Assembly: GCA_050949165.1 (NCBI GenBank) | Contig: JBMNFF010000001.1 | Coordinates: 124,001-188,000 of the forward strand | Direction: 5' to 3' | Source of the DNA: DAIOXA01 sp050949165 | GTDB taxonomy: Bacteria; Bacillota; Proteinivoracia; UBA4975 | Length of the DNA: 64,000 bases | In this document: piece after piece, positions 1 to 7,177 of the stretch | Position numbering within the stretch: position 1 is the first letter of the stretch | Layout of the letters: every line of letters begins with the position of its first letter | Program-made: the position numbers and the translations under genes | The notes under the pieces: generated by a model | Database searches by the model: none | What the model saw: the letters and a program-made list of their open reading frames with translations, nothing else | What the model was told of the DNA's origin: nothing

Positions 1-181
1 CATAGCTGCCGTAGACCAGGCCGGGGATTTCCGTCACTGCTTTGCCGGGGATGTGGGAAGTCTTGACAACTACGAAGGGGCTGTTGCCCGAGTGCAGAGA
101 GGCGATATCTTGGGGGACTCTGCCGCCGGTAATGGTGGACAGGGCATTGTTGACATCGCGGACAGTGGTGCCTTTTGTCAT
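1..181 (-). CDS. Unrecognised protein, N-terminal part only
   Basis: The reverse strand opens with ATG at 181, nine bases after a GGAGG ribosome binding site, and stays open to the window edge (60 codons). The start reads MTKGTTVRDVNNALSTITGG and continues with a region rich in V, P and G that shows no signal peptide or membrane segment. I do not recognise the family. The gene follows the DUF2294-like gene on the same strand but is separated from it by about 190 bases that can fold into a closed multibranch RNA ending in a U-run, so its expression may be controlled by that leader. Confidence 0.6.
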   Translation of the reverse strand, partial: MTKGTTVRDVNNALSTITGGRVPQDIASLHSGNSPFVVVKTSHIPGKAVTEIPGLVYGSY

Positions 182-210
182 TTTGCATGCCTCCTTGGGA
201 TAATATGGGG

Positions 211-363
211 TGGAAAAAACAGACTGACCGAGTTTCACCTCCCAAAATGGCAAAAGCCGCCCTTCAACAACAGCTGGAAGGCATGCCTGTCAAAGCAGGC
301 CTTCGTCACTGCGGATGAACGACGGCTTTCAAGCTATCCCAGAAGGATCTCTCTCGGCCAGTC
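211..363 (-). ncRNA. Putative structured leader RNA closed by an 11-bp stem and U-run
   Basis: Read on the minus strand, bases 363-353 pair with 232-222 over 11 bp. One pair is G-U, which only works on this strand, and the 3' arm is followed by six U (219-214). Inside, 329-323 pairs with 259-253 (7 bp), 322-319 with 306-303, and 300-296 with 289-285 around a six-base loop. The result is a multibranch fold with a terminator-like end about 35 bases before the start codon at 181. This could be an attenuator or riboswitch-type leader, or a small RNA. I could not match it to a named class. Confidence 0.45.
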
Positions 364-371
364 ACGTCTTA

Positions 372-728
372 TTAATCTTCAAAACGGAGCGGCTCTTCCA
401 AAATGATGACGTTAATGGAAATCTGGTGTTTGGGGTCATAGTCCTTGAGGACTGAGACCACCGGCAGATGCATGCGCTCTTGGATGAGCGTCTTGAGTTT
501 CTGTTTATGAGCATCGATGAGAACCAAGTCTATTTCCCGGGTTGGCACTCCAGTGGCGTCCAGAGTGGCCAAGGCTGGTACCCGGAGGTTGATGGAAACG
601 ATGGTGATGGCATTCTCATTGATGTAGACCTTCTGAGAATGCAGGCCCCGGCCAAAGACCTCGTAATTGACTTCGTTATTAATGGCCAGCAAAGTTTGCT
701 TAAAAGCACCCAAGCTAGTATGAGTCAT
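372..728 (-). CDS. MpsC/DUF2294-like small protein
   Basis: A 118-residue soluble protein. I chose the ATG at 728, which follows a GGGGTGG ribosome binding site at suitable distance; the ten extra upstream codons lack one. The sequence (NNEVNYEVFGRGLHSQKVYINENAITIV, then RVPALATLD) resembles the DUF2294 family, one member of which (MpsC) belongs to a bicarbonate/membrane-potential system in staphylococci. No membrane segment is present. The assignment is from memory of the family pattern and is tentative. No MpsA/MpsB partner is nearby. It is transcribed toward the partial gene at the window edge. Confidence 0.5.
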   Translation of the reverse strand: MTHTSLGAFKQTLLAINNEVNYEVFGRGLHSQKVYINENAITIVSINLRVPALATLDATGVPTREIDLVLIDAHKQKLKTLIQERMHLPVVSVLKDYDPKHQISINVIILEEPLRFED

Positions 729-811
729 ATATCCACCCCAGGGGGTTATTCGACACAAAAAGAAAAAGTCCTGCTGGAAAGTTAATTTTTTAACAAAAAA
801 ATATAGCGATG

Positions 812-850
812 TAAAAAGAACGGAGGTTCAGCATTTGAACCTTAACCGTT
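812..850 (-). terminator. Rho-independent terminator after the DUF92 operon
   Basis: On the minus strand a long hairpin (outer arms AACGG/CCGTT, inner arms GGTTCA/TGAACC, loop AATGC) is followed by CTTTTT. It lies downstream of the DUF92 gene and would stop the 2438-922 transcript before the DUF2294-like gene. Confidence 0.7.
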
Positions 851-921
851 CACTAGCAGGTATAGTGTAACACCCGATTTATTTCTTTACTATGGTAAAT
901 AATGGCCGCGGGCTTGCGGCG

Positions 922-1728
922 TTAGCGGAAATAGCAATACATTCCCATGGCCAAGAGGCTGCCTGCCAGGGAGCAGAGCAGATTGACCAGGTCATTGGGG
1001 AAGCACTTCAGCCCACGTGCCATCCGGGTGGCCTGGGCGCAGTGGAGCTTGCGCTCGGTGAGCTTGCCACAGACGGAGCATCGGTACATGGTCTGGACGG
1101 TGGCGCCCAGGATGCTGTCTACGATGCTGCCGAAAAAGCCGCCAAGAGTCGCCGCAGCTAAGACCAGGGGGAAGCCGGTTTCCCCGTCCACCAGCGACAG
1201 GCCCAGGGCTGCAGCCAGGGCGATAAAGGCCGAGCCGGCCAGGGAGGCAGTCAGCCCCAAAGGGCTGACTGCTCCCGAGGCGCCGGGGGCGGTAGCTTGC
1301 AGAGTGAGGATGTTCACCGGTGGTTTTTTGCTCAGGACGCCGATTTCGGTGGCCCAGGTGTCGGCGTTGACGGCGGCAAAGGCGGCGATATAGCCGACGC
1401 AATAGACGGCGTCGGCGGTCAATCGCCAGAGGATGACCAGGGCCAGGCCCACGGCGCCGTTGGCCAGGACCTGAAGCCAGTCCCGGCGGCCAGTTTTGGC
1501 AAAGTCCGCTACCACCAGGGATTTGTCCCGGGAACGAAACTTGCTGAGCAGGCTGGAGGAGATAAAAAAGAGGATGAGAATAGACCAGGACAGCCAGGTT
1601 CCCAGGCCAAAGATCAGGGCGCCCAGGATTATGGCGGCGACAAAGCCGCTGGGGGAAAGGGACTGCTTATAATAGGCCGCCCCGGCAATTATGGCGCTGA
1701 GGGCAAGGCCCCAAATAAAGTGCGACAT
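922..1728 (-). CDS. DUF92 family membrane protein (VTE6/TMEM19-like)
   Basis: A 268-residue integral membrane protein with about seven hydrophobic segments. It carries the DUF92 signature: AAFAAVNADTWATEIG near residues 115-130, then GGFFGSIVDSILGATVQ near 195-210. A short Cys segment follows (MYRCSVCGKLTERKLHC). Plant VTE6, which phosphorylates phytyl phosphate to the diphosphate, belongs to this family. ATG at 1728 follows a GAGGAGG site. The gene lies 20 bases after a VTE5-like kinase gene, so the two form one transcript. Together they could convert a polyprenol or other isoprenoid alcohol to its diphosphate; this is inference from the pair. Confidence 0.85.
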   Translation of the reverse strand: MSHFIWGLALSAIIAGAAYYKQSLSPSGFVAAIILGALIFGLGTWLSWSILILFFISSSLLSKFRSRDKSLVVADFAKTGRRDWLQVLANGAVGLALVILWRLTADAVYCVGYIAAFAAVNADTWATEIGVLSKKPPVNILTLQATAPGASGAVSPLGLTASLAGSAFIALAAALGLSLVDGETGFPLVLAAATLGGFFGSIVDSILGATVQTMYRCSVCGKLTERKLHCAQATRMARGLKCFPNDLVNLLCSLAGSLLAMGMYCYFR

Positions 1729-1748
1729 TAGACATGCCTCCTCGAGGT

Positions 1749-2438
1749 CTAGAAAAGGATGATGTACGCTACTGCGACTACCGTGAAGGGAACAGTGAGG
1801 TTATCTAGTCCCCAGGGAGTGACGGCCTCCACCACTGTGGCCAGGGCTGACAACAGGACGGCCACTGCCACAATGAAGAGGGGTTGGCCCATGCCAATAT
1901 TGGTAGCCAAGATCAGGAAGAGGGGAAGCAGGGCAGCCAGGAACATGGCTATGCTCCCTTCCACGCTCTTGGTGGAGTTCAGAAAATTCCACTTGCGCCG
2001 GCCGTGCTTGCTGCCAATCAAGGCGGCAAAGCCGTCCCCATAGCCCATGGCCATGACGCCCAGGGCGCCCAGGTAGGGATCGAGGCCGGTCAGTACCGGG
2101 CTGTCTTGCCAGGTGAGGATGACCAGGATCAACAGGGTAATGGGAAAGTAGACAGTGCCGAGATTGGCAGGGTCCCGGGGCTTCCTCTCCATGGCGGAAA
2201 ACATCCCCGTCCACCAGGAAATCAGGTTGAGGACGATGAAGATGATGGGCGGGATAATTGCCCAACGCCAACTGTCCATGGTAAACATGGCCAGGAGCCA
2301 CCAGTGACTGACACCGATGTGGATGAACTTACGGCTCTCTTCCTTGGGAACATGCAGGAGCTTGACCAGGAGTTCTGAGGAGAGGATTACTACAACTACC
2401 AGGCCCAGGGAGAGGAGTAGGGCATAAAGATTGCTCAA
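1749..2438 (-). CDS. Polyprenol/phytol kinase family protein (VTE5/dolichol kinase-like)
   Basis: A 229-residue multi-pass membrane protein of the diacylglycerol/polyprenol kinase (phytol kinase, dolichol kinase, CDP-alcohol-related) family. Marks are the early RKFIHIGVSHWW block, a central GYGDGFAALIGSKHG block that fits a nucleotide-binding cytosolic loop, and STKSVEGSIAMF. I place the start at TTG 2438 because GGAGGG precedes it at the right distance; an upstream TTG at 2453 overlaps that site. It is the first gene of a two-gene operon with the DUF92 protein and has its own -35/-10 promoter. The expected reaction is ATP- or CTP-dependent phosphorylation of an isoprenoid alcohol; the substrate is not shown by the sequence. 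Confidence 0.85.
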   Translation of the reverse strand: MSNLYALLLSLGLVVVVILSSELLVKLLHVPKEESRKFIHIGVSHWWLLAMFTMDSWRWAIIPPIIFIVLNLISWWTGMFSAMERKPRDPANLGTVYFPITLLILVILTWQDSPVLTGLDPYLGALGVMAMGYGDGFAALIGSKHGRRKWNFLNSTKSVEGSIAMFLAALLPLFLILATNIGMGQPLFIVAVAVLLSALATVVEAVTPWGLDNLTVPFTVVAVAYIILF

Positions 2439-2470
2439 TGGACAACCCTCCAAATTATGTATTCCCTACC

Positions 2471-2499
2471 ATTATAGTGTCGGGGAGTGGGCTTGTCCA
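2471..2499 (-). promoter_or_regulatory. Sigma-A-type promoter of the VTE5/VTE6-like operon
   Basis: On the minus strand TGGACA, a 17-base spacer and TATAAT lie about 35 bases before the start of the VTE5-like gene. Confidence 0.65.
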
Positions 2500-2565
2500 C
2501 CGAATCCGGGAATAATAGACCGGGGGCGCCGCTGTCCATGCAAACTTTTCCCCCGGCGCCTGCTA

Positions 2566-2574
2566 TGGTATAAT
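2566..2574 (+). promoter_or_regulatory. Extended -10 promoter of plsC
   Basis: TGG followed directly by TATAAT, about 30 bases before the plsC ATG. No convincing -35 box is seen, so recognition would rest on the TGn extension. Confidence 0.5.
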
Positions 2575-2603
2575 GTGGACTAGCATATTGGGGCGGTGTT
2601 GAA

Positions 2604-3329
2604 ATGAAGATAATCAGATCACTATATTGGGTAATCTTTACCGCAGCATCCTTGCTCTTGGCGGGGTTGTACCTGCCGTACTTCTGGTATCTGGACCGGC
2701 GGGGACTGAGCAAGAAGCGGGAAGAGATTGCCTGGAATTTTGCCCACTGGTGGGGTCGGGTCGTCCTGGGCGCCACCGGCAGCAAGGTCACGGTGCGGGG
2801 CGCGGAGAATATCCCCCCGGGGCCGGTGGTGGTCATGGGCAACCATCAGTCCATCTTTGATATTATGCTGGTCCTGGGCTATATCGACAAGCCCCTGGCC
2901 TTCATAGCCAAAAAAGAGCTGGCCCGGGCGCCCTTGATTGCACCCTGGATGGCCTATCTGGGCTGTATCTTTCTGGATCGCCGGGATGTGCGCCAGGCTG
3001 CCAAAGTGTTTCAACAGGCGGTGGACAAGGTCAGAAATGGCTGGTCCATGGTGATCTTTCCCGAAGGCACCCGCAGCCGCGGCGCCCAAATGGGCGATTT
3101 CAAGAAGGGCAGTATGAAGCTTCCCCTCAGGGCCGAGGCCCCCATCATTCCCGTGAGCATTCAGGGAACCTATAAGGCCTATGAGGGCAACGGGTACCGA
3201 ATCGGCCCCGCCCGAATTGAACTGACCATCGCGGCCCCCATCTTTCCCCGGGATTACCAGGGGAAGAGCAGCGGCGAGGTGGCCAGGATGGTGCAGGCGG
3301 CGGTGGAGCGGGGTCTGCAATTCAGCTAG
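2604..3329 (+). CDS. plsC: 1-acyl-sn-glycerol-3-phosphate acyltransferase (PlsC)
   Basis: A 241-residue membrane-associated acyltransferase that adds the second acyl chain to lysophosphatidate to give phosphatidic acid. The N-terminal 25 residues are hydrophobic. The acyltransferase blocks are present: NHQSIFD (the NHx4D catalytic motif, about residue 80), CIFLDRRD (about 125), FPEGTRSRG (about 150) and a closing PIIPVSIQGTY. The length is normal for the family. It is transcribed divergently from the isoprenoid-kinase pair. plsY, the enzyme for the first acylation, is elsewhere in this window at 58517. Confidence 0.93.
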   Translation: MKIIRSLYWVIFTAASLLLAGLYLPYFWYLDRRGLSKKREEIAWNFAHWWGRVVLGATGSKVTVRGAENIPPGPVVVMGNHQSIFDIMLVLGYIDKPLAFIAKKELARAPLIAPWMAYLGCIFLDRRDVRQAAKVFQQAVDKVRNGWSMVIFPEGTRSRGAQMGDFKKGSMKLPLRAEAPIIPVSIQGTYKAYEGNGYRIGPARIELTIAAPIFPRDYQGKSSGEVARMVQAAVERGLQFS

Positions 3330-3347
3330 GGCCGTCTTTTTGTGAAT

Positions 3348-3376
3348 TTGCCATTGACCGGAAACCGTGGTATTTT
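3348..3376 (+). promoter_or_regulatory. Candidate promoter for the 3400 gene
   Basis: TTGCCA, a 17-base spacer and TATTTT end 24 bases before the ATG at 3400. The -10 is weak. Confidence 0.4.
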
Positions 3377-3399
3377 ATAAGGGCAAAGGGGGGTGGACC

Positions 3400-3807
3400 A
3401 TGACTCAACCTGACGAGCCCCGCAAGAAACTGGTGGTTTTGGGTTCTATGGTGGCGGTGACCCTGGTGTTGAGCCTCATTGTCCTGTTTGCGGCCCTGGC
3501 GCCGCCTTCGCCGGAAGGCGTGGTCAGCGACATGCTGGACAGTTTGGCTCGACAAGATATCGAGGCCTTTGAGCAAACTGTGGCTCTGTCTGCGCGGCAA
3601 CAATTGGTTTCGGTGCAGAGCCTGGACTCCTCCCGCTGGGAAGTCTTTTGGAATCAAGGGCCGGAGCTGTTTCAGGAGTACCGAATCGGCCAAGTTCAGA
3701 TTTCGGGGGACGAGGCCCAGGTCTTGGTGTACTTCGGTCCGGGACTGATTCAGCAAGAGGTGTTCTATCTGCGCAAGCTGGAAGGACGTTGGCGGGTAGT
3801 AGAGTGA
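3400..3807 (+). CDS. Single-pass membrane protein with small extracytoplasmic domain, function unknown
   Basis: A 135-residue protein. I chose ATG 3400 because AAGGGGGGTGG sits just upstream; a longer frame from 3367 adds eleven codons without a site. After a charged cytosolic start (TQPDEPRKK) there is one membrane segment (about residues 12-32). A domain of roughly 100 residues follows, with alternating strands and a late YFGPGLIQQEVFYLRKLEGRWRVVE. That pattern is like the NTF2-like/DUF4878-type lipoprotein domains, where the final strand ends W-[RK]-V. The likeness is weak and no function is claimed. A strong terminator follows directly. Confidence 0.65.
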   Translation: MTQPDEPRKKLVVLGSMVAVTLVLSLIVLFAALAPPSPEGVVSDMLDSLARQDIEAFEQTVALSARQQLVSVQSLDSSRWEVFWNQGPELFQEYRIGQVQISGDEAQVLVYFGPGLIQQEVFYLRKLEGRWRVVE

Positions 3808-3808
3808 A

Positions 3809-3840
3809 AGGGGATGCACCGGCATCCCCTTATTTTTTTA
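3809..3840 (+). terminator. Terminator after the 3400 gene
   Basis: Arms GGGGATGC and GCATCCCC, followed by TTATTTTTTT. The stem overlaps the stop region of the convergent methionine sulfoxide reductase gene and may serve both directions. Confidence 0.85.
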
Positions 3841-4312
3841 TGCTTTTTTGCAGCAGGTCCAAAAAAGCCTGCAGCCCCCGGGCGTCCTCCTGATCGAAGC
3901 GGCGGAGGACGGGGCTGTCGATATCCAACACTCCGGGCAGCGCCCCCTTCATGGGCAGGACGATTTCGGAACGGGAGTTGGGATCACAGGCGATGTGGCC
4001 GGGGAATTGGTGGACATCCTGGACCACCAGGGTCTCGCCCCGGGCGGCGGCGGTTCCGCACACTCCCTTGCCCAGGGGAATTCGCGTGCAGGCCGGCTTG
4101 CCCTGGAAGGGGCCCAGGACCAGCTGGCCGTCTTTTTTCAGGTAAAATCCCGCCCAGTTGATGTCGGGCAGCTGATCAAAGAGCAGGGCGGCGGCGTTGG
4201 CCAGATTGGCCAGCCAATCTGTCTCGTCGGCCAACAATGCGGCCAGGATTGTCGAGAGTTCCTGATAAAACTCTGCTTTGGACTCCGCTTGGATCTTGGC
4301 AGCTGTGTACAT
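3830..4312 (-). CDS. Free methionine-(R)-sulfoxide reductase (GAF domain, fRMsr)
   Basis: A 160-residue cytosolic GAF-domain enzyme that reduces free L-methionine-R-sulfoxide. Conserved blocks are NWAGFYL, LGPFQGKPACTRIPLGKGVCGTAA, VVQDVHQFPGHIACD and RSEIVLP. The three family cysteines (ACTRI, GVCG, HIACD) are all present. ATG 4312 follows CAGGAGGTGG; 23 codons of open frame upstream lack a site and are not used. It has its own promoter and diverges from the membrane protein at 4426. It probably works in repair of oxidised methionine together with thioredoxin. Confidence 0.92.
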   Translation of the reverse strand: MYTAAKIQAESKAEFYQELSTILAALLADETDWLANLANAAALLFDQLPDINWAGFYLKKDGQLVLGPFQGKPACTRIPLGKGVCGTAAARGETLVVQDVHQFPGHIACDPNSRSEIVLPMKGALPGVLDIDSPVLRRFDQEDARGLQAFLDLLQKSIKK

Positions 4313-4331
4313 GCTTCCACCTCCTGGGGCA

Positions 4332-4360
4332 AGTTTACTATTTGCCTGTTCGGGATGCAA
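4332..4360 (-). promoter_or_regulatory. Promoter of the fRMsr gene
   Basis: On the minus strand TTGCAT, 17 bases, then TAAACT, ending 20 bases before the ATG at 4312. Confidence 0.55.
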
Positions 4361-4366
4361 CCGTCC

Positions 4367-4394
4367 TTGACAGGAGCGCAATCTCTGGTAAAAT
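4367..4394 (+). promoter_or_regulatory. Promoter of the 4426 gene
   Basis: TTGACA, 16 bases, TAAAAT with a TGG extension. It lies back to back with the minus-strand promoter of the fRMsr gene. Confidence 0.75.
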
Positions 4395-4425
4395 TTACAT
4401 ACAATTTTTTACCCGGAGGAAGCAA

Positions 4426-5487
4426 ATGGAAAAAGCATTTCAGCGGTTTCTGGGCTCCGTCCTGAACGGCAAGGGACAGGTCCTGCTCTTCTTGATAATC
4501 TTGGTCGCGGGAGCAGCCATAAGACTCGTGTTTTCCCAGCCCTCGGGCCTGGAATTGAATGAACTGGCTTATACCAGTTATCCGGCGCCTTTTCCGGGCA
4601 GGGTGGTGTACAGCGACGACCACCAAGATCTCTACCTTGTGGTGAACAGAGGCAATTTGTACTGGCGACGGGGGGAGGAGGAGCGGCAGCTGGCCGAAGG
4701 AGTGGTCAATTTGCTGGCCCAGCAGGATCGGATCTGGCTGAAGACCCAGGCCGAGGTGTCGGAGCTGATCCTGGGCATCGGCGCCCTGGTCCCCTTGCTT
4801 TCTGCAACCAGCCCGGAATGCCGGGAAATTCCCTTTGCCCAGGCCTACCTGGTGGGGAGGGATGAGGGGCGCTTTTACCTGCACTTTGATACCAGCGTAT
4901 TGGGCATCGGGCCCGATGGAGTGGTTGAGGGGCCCTATTATTTGGAAGGCCGGCGCAATCCGTCTCTGGTGGAAGGGGATTGGCGCCGGGGAGTGGCCTT
5001 GGTCCGGGATAACGCCTGGGTGACGTACACCGGTTTCATGGAGCAGGACAGGACCCAGCATCCCCTGGGCATTCTCAAGGAGGCGGTCCTCTCACCCGAT
5101 GCCACCCGGATAATCTATGCCGTCCAGGAGGAGCGGTGGACCGAAGTCTGGCATGCCCTGAGCGACGGGGCCGAAGCGGAGCTGATCTACCGCCAGGAGA
5201 TGGTGTTCAGCGACCTGGAAGCGCTGTGGAATCCCGATCAGAGCATGGCGGCGGTCTCCATCTTGGGCTATCAGGGAGAAGCCAGCTATAGCGACGACTT
5301 CCACAGCGCAACCTTCCTGTATCAGCCGGGCCAGGCGGCGGTGCTGCTGAATAAGTCCACCGGCCCAGAAATCAAGGCCCTGGTTCCCACGGCCTGGGAC
5401 GCCAGGGAGCCCCTGCTCTGGTTGAACTGGCTGCACCAGGAGACCCCCATTCCCGTGGGATTCCGCCTTTTCTCCCACCGGCGCTAG
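4426..5487 (+). CDS. Membrane-anchored, beta-propeller-like protein of unknown function
   Basis: A 353-residue protein starting at ATG 4426, preceded by CCGGAGGAAG. Residues about 18-38 form one membrane anchor (GQVLLFLIILVAGAAIRLVF). The outside part has repeated short strand pairs with aromatic ends (VVYSDDHQDLYLVVNRGNLYWRRG, AVLSPDATRIIYAVQEERWTEVWHAL, LEALWNPDQSMAAVSILGY). This is the style of TolB/WD40-like propellers, in which 'SPD...I.Y' marks blade starts. No catalytic motif is seen. The gene is monocistronic, followed by the tyrS T-box promoter. The function is unknown. Confidence 0.6.
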   Translation: MEKAFQRFLGSVLNGKGQVLLFLIILVAGAAIRLVFSQPSGLELNELAYTSYPAPFPGRVVYSDDHQDLYLVVNRGNLYWRRGEEERQLAEGVVNLLAQQDRIWLKTQAEVSELILGIGALVPLLSATSPECREIPFAQAYLVGRDEGRFYLHFDTSVLGIGPDGVVEGPYYLEGRRNPSLVEGDWRRGVALVRDNAWVTYTGFMEQDRTQHPLGILKEAVLSPDATRIIYAVQEERWTEVWHALSDGAEAELIYRQEMVFSDLEALWNPDQSMAAVSILGYQGEASYSDDFHSATFLYQPGQAAVLLNKSTGPEIKALVPTAWDAREPLLWLNWLHQETPIPVGFRLFSHRR

Positions 5488-5490
5488 CCC

Positions 5491-5519
5491 TTGCAGGCAG
5501 CGGGTACAGGTGGTATAAT
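5491..5519 (+). promoter_or_regulatory. tyrS promoter
   Basis: TTGCAG, a 17-base spacer and TATAAT with a TGG extension, just upstream of the T-box leader. Confidence 0.8.
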
Positions 5520-5524
5520 CGGTG

Positions 5525-5760
5525 AAAATAGAAGATCTGGCGTTGAAGGGGAGAGTCCTCCTGATTGCTTTCAGAGAGCCGGTGGCGGGTGGAAACCGGC
5601 AGCATAGGGATGGACGTACACCCCGGAGCTCCGCACCGAAAAGAAATGAGTAGGCTGCGGCGCCTGGCCCCCGTTACGGGCTTAATGAGCGGGCTGACGA
5701 CAGCCAAATAGGGTGGTACCGCGGGCAAACCCGTCCCTTTGGGGGCGGGATATTTTTATC
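5525..5760 (+). promoter_or_regulatory. T-box leader of tyrS (tyrosine specifier)
   Basis: The leader carries the conserved T-box sequence AGGGTGGTACCGCG at 5710-5723, which contacts the tRNA acceptor end. A terminator hairpin follows it. A TAC triplet in the sequence GGACGTACACC near 5610 fits the specifier loop for tRNA-Tyr, in keeping with the downstream gene. Uncharged tRNA-Tyr would stabilise the antiterminator and raise tyrS transcription. Confidence 0.92.
5730..5758 (+). terminator. T-box attenuator terminator
   Basis: Arms CCCGTCCC and GGGGCGGG (one G-U pair) around a TTTG loop, followed by ATATTTTTAT. It overlaps the 3' side of the T-box fold as expected for an attenuator. Confidence 0.85.
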
Positions 5761-5777
5761 TTAAGGAGGAAATCCAG

Positions 5778-7004
5778 ATGAGTGAGGTTTTACAGGTCTT
5801 GGAAGAGAGGGGCTTCATCAAGCAGAGGACCCATCAGGAACCATTGAGCAAACAGTTGGAAGAGCCCACAACTTTTTATATCGGCTTTGACGCCACCGCC
5901 GACAGCCTCCATGTGGGGCATTTGCTGCCCATCATGGTCATGGCCCATATGCGCCGCTACGGACATCGTCCCATCGCCGTGGTCGGGGGCGGCACCACCA
6001 TGATCGGCGATCCCAGCGGCAAGACTGAGATGCGCCAGTTGCTCAGCGCCGATACTATTTCCGCCTATGCCCAGGCCATCGGGGCCCAGATTCAGGGGAT
6101 ACTGGACTCCATCCCCGGCCCGCCGGTACTCATGGTCAACAATGCCGACTGGCTGCTGGAGCTGAACTATATCGAAGTGCTGCGGGATATCGGGGTGCAT
6201 TTCTCCGTCAACCGCATGCTCACTTACGAGTGCTTTAAGTCCAGGATGGAGCGGGGCCTCTCCTTTATAGAGTTTAACTACATGATTCTCCAGTCCTATG
6301 ACTTCCTCACCCTATTTCGCAGGTACGGCTGCCGCCTCCAGGTGGGCGGCGACGATCAGTGGTCCAACATCATCTCCGGCATCGATTTGATCCGCCGCCT
6401 GGAGCAGGAGGAAGTATACGGGCTCACCATACCCCTCCTGGAGACCGCCGACGGCAAGAAGATGGGCAAGTCTGAGGCCGGAGCCGTCTGGCTCAGCGCC
6501 AGGCACACCAGCCCCTATGAGTTCTTCCAGTACTGGCGCAACACCCACGATCAGGATGTCAACCGCTTCCTCAAGCTGTACACCTTCCTGCCGGTGGCGG
6601 AAATAGATGAGCTGACCGCCGTGGAGGGACAGGAGATCAATGCTGCCAAGGAGCGCCTGGCCTTCGAGGTGACTAAACTGGTCCACGGCGAAGCCGAGGC
6701 CGTCGAGGCCCGCCGGGCCGCCCGGGCCCTCTTTGCCGGCGGCGCCAAACAGGGGGCAATCCCCAGTACCGAGCTAAATCGCCAGCGCCTGGAGGCGGGA
6801 ATCAACATCATCGACCTCTTGCTGGAATGCGGCCTGGTCAAGAGCAAGAGCGAGGGACGCCGCCTCATCCAGCAGGGGGGGCTGACCCTCAATGGTGAGA
6901 GGGTCGAAGATTTTGAGCTCATGGTCGACCTCGGGGCGGTGGAGGGGGACAGGATAGCCCTGCGCAAGGGCAAGAAGGTTCACCACCATGTAGTGGTAAA
7001 TTAA
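5778..7004 (+). CDS. tyrS: Tyrosine--tRNA ligase
   Basis: A 408-residue class I aminoacyl-tRNA synthetase that charges tRNA-Tyr. ATG 5778 follows TTAAGGAGG. The Rossmann core has the HIGH-like motif SLHVGHLLP (about residue 40), the tyrosine pocket sequence LQSYDF, GGDDQWSNI, and the KMSKS-like KKMGKSE (about residue 230). The C-terminal 70 residues form an S4 RNA-binding domain (SEGRRLIQQGGLTLNGERV). It is controlled by the T-box leader upstream and closed by a terminator. Confidence 0.97.
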   Translation: MSEVLQVLEERGFIKQRTHQEPLSKQLEEPTTFYIGFDATADSLHVGHLLPIMVMAHMRRYGHRPIAVVGGGTTMIGDPSGKTEMRQLLSADTISAYAQAIGAQIQGILDSIPGPPVLMVNNADWLLELNYIEVLRDIGVHFSVNRMLTYECFKSRMERGLSFIEFNYMILQSYDFLTLFRRYGCRLQVGGDDQWSNIISGIDLIRRLEQEEVYGLTIPLLETADGKKMGKSEAGAVWLSARHTSPYEFFQYWRNTHDQDVNRFLKLYTFLPVAEIDELTAVEGQEINAAKERLAFEVTKLVHGEAEAVEARRAARALFAGGAKQGAIPSTELNRQRLEAGINIIDLLLECGLVKSKSEGRRLIQQGGLTLNGERVEDFELMVDLGAVEGDRIALRKGKKVHHHVVVN

Positions 7005-7014
7005 CTGCCCTGGC

Positions 7015-7037
7015 CCTTTGCATGACAAAGGTTTTTT
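7015..7037 (+). terminator. tyrS terminator
   Basis: Arms CCTTTG and CAAAGG, loop CATGA, then six T. Confidence 0.75.
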
Positions 7038-7177
7038 CTCCCCCGGGGGCGAATAAAGCCCAGGGATATTTTCTTAACACAGGGGTCAGCCGGAATCATA
7101 ACGAGGCCCATATGGCCCTCGGATCCGCAATGTGACTCCCATGGCCCATGGATAACCTTTATTTAGGAGGGATTGAA

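Noticed and set aside
54..406. Plus-strand frame at the left edge
   Set aside because: It runs antisense to the partial gene and through the folded leader; the minus-strand reading has a proper ribosome binding site.
4138..5061. 307-codon minus-strand frame covering the 4426 gene
   Set aside because: It has no motif, spans two divergent promoters and is antisense to a gene with a good ribosome binding site.
7132..7150. CCATGG-rich palindrome before pepF
   Set aside because: It is short, shows no second copy and has no clear relation to the promoter.
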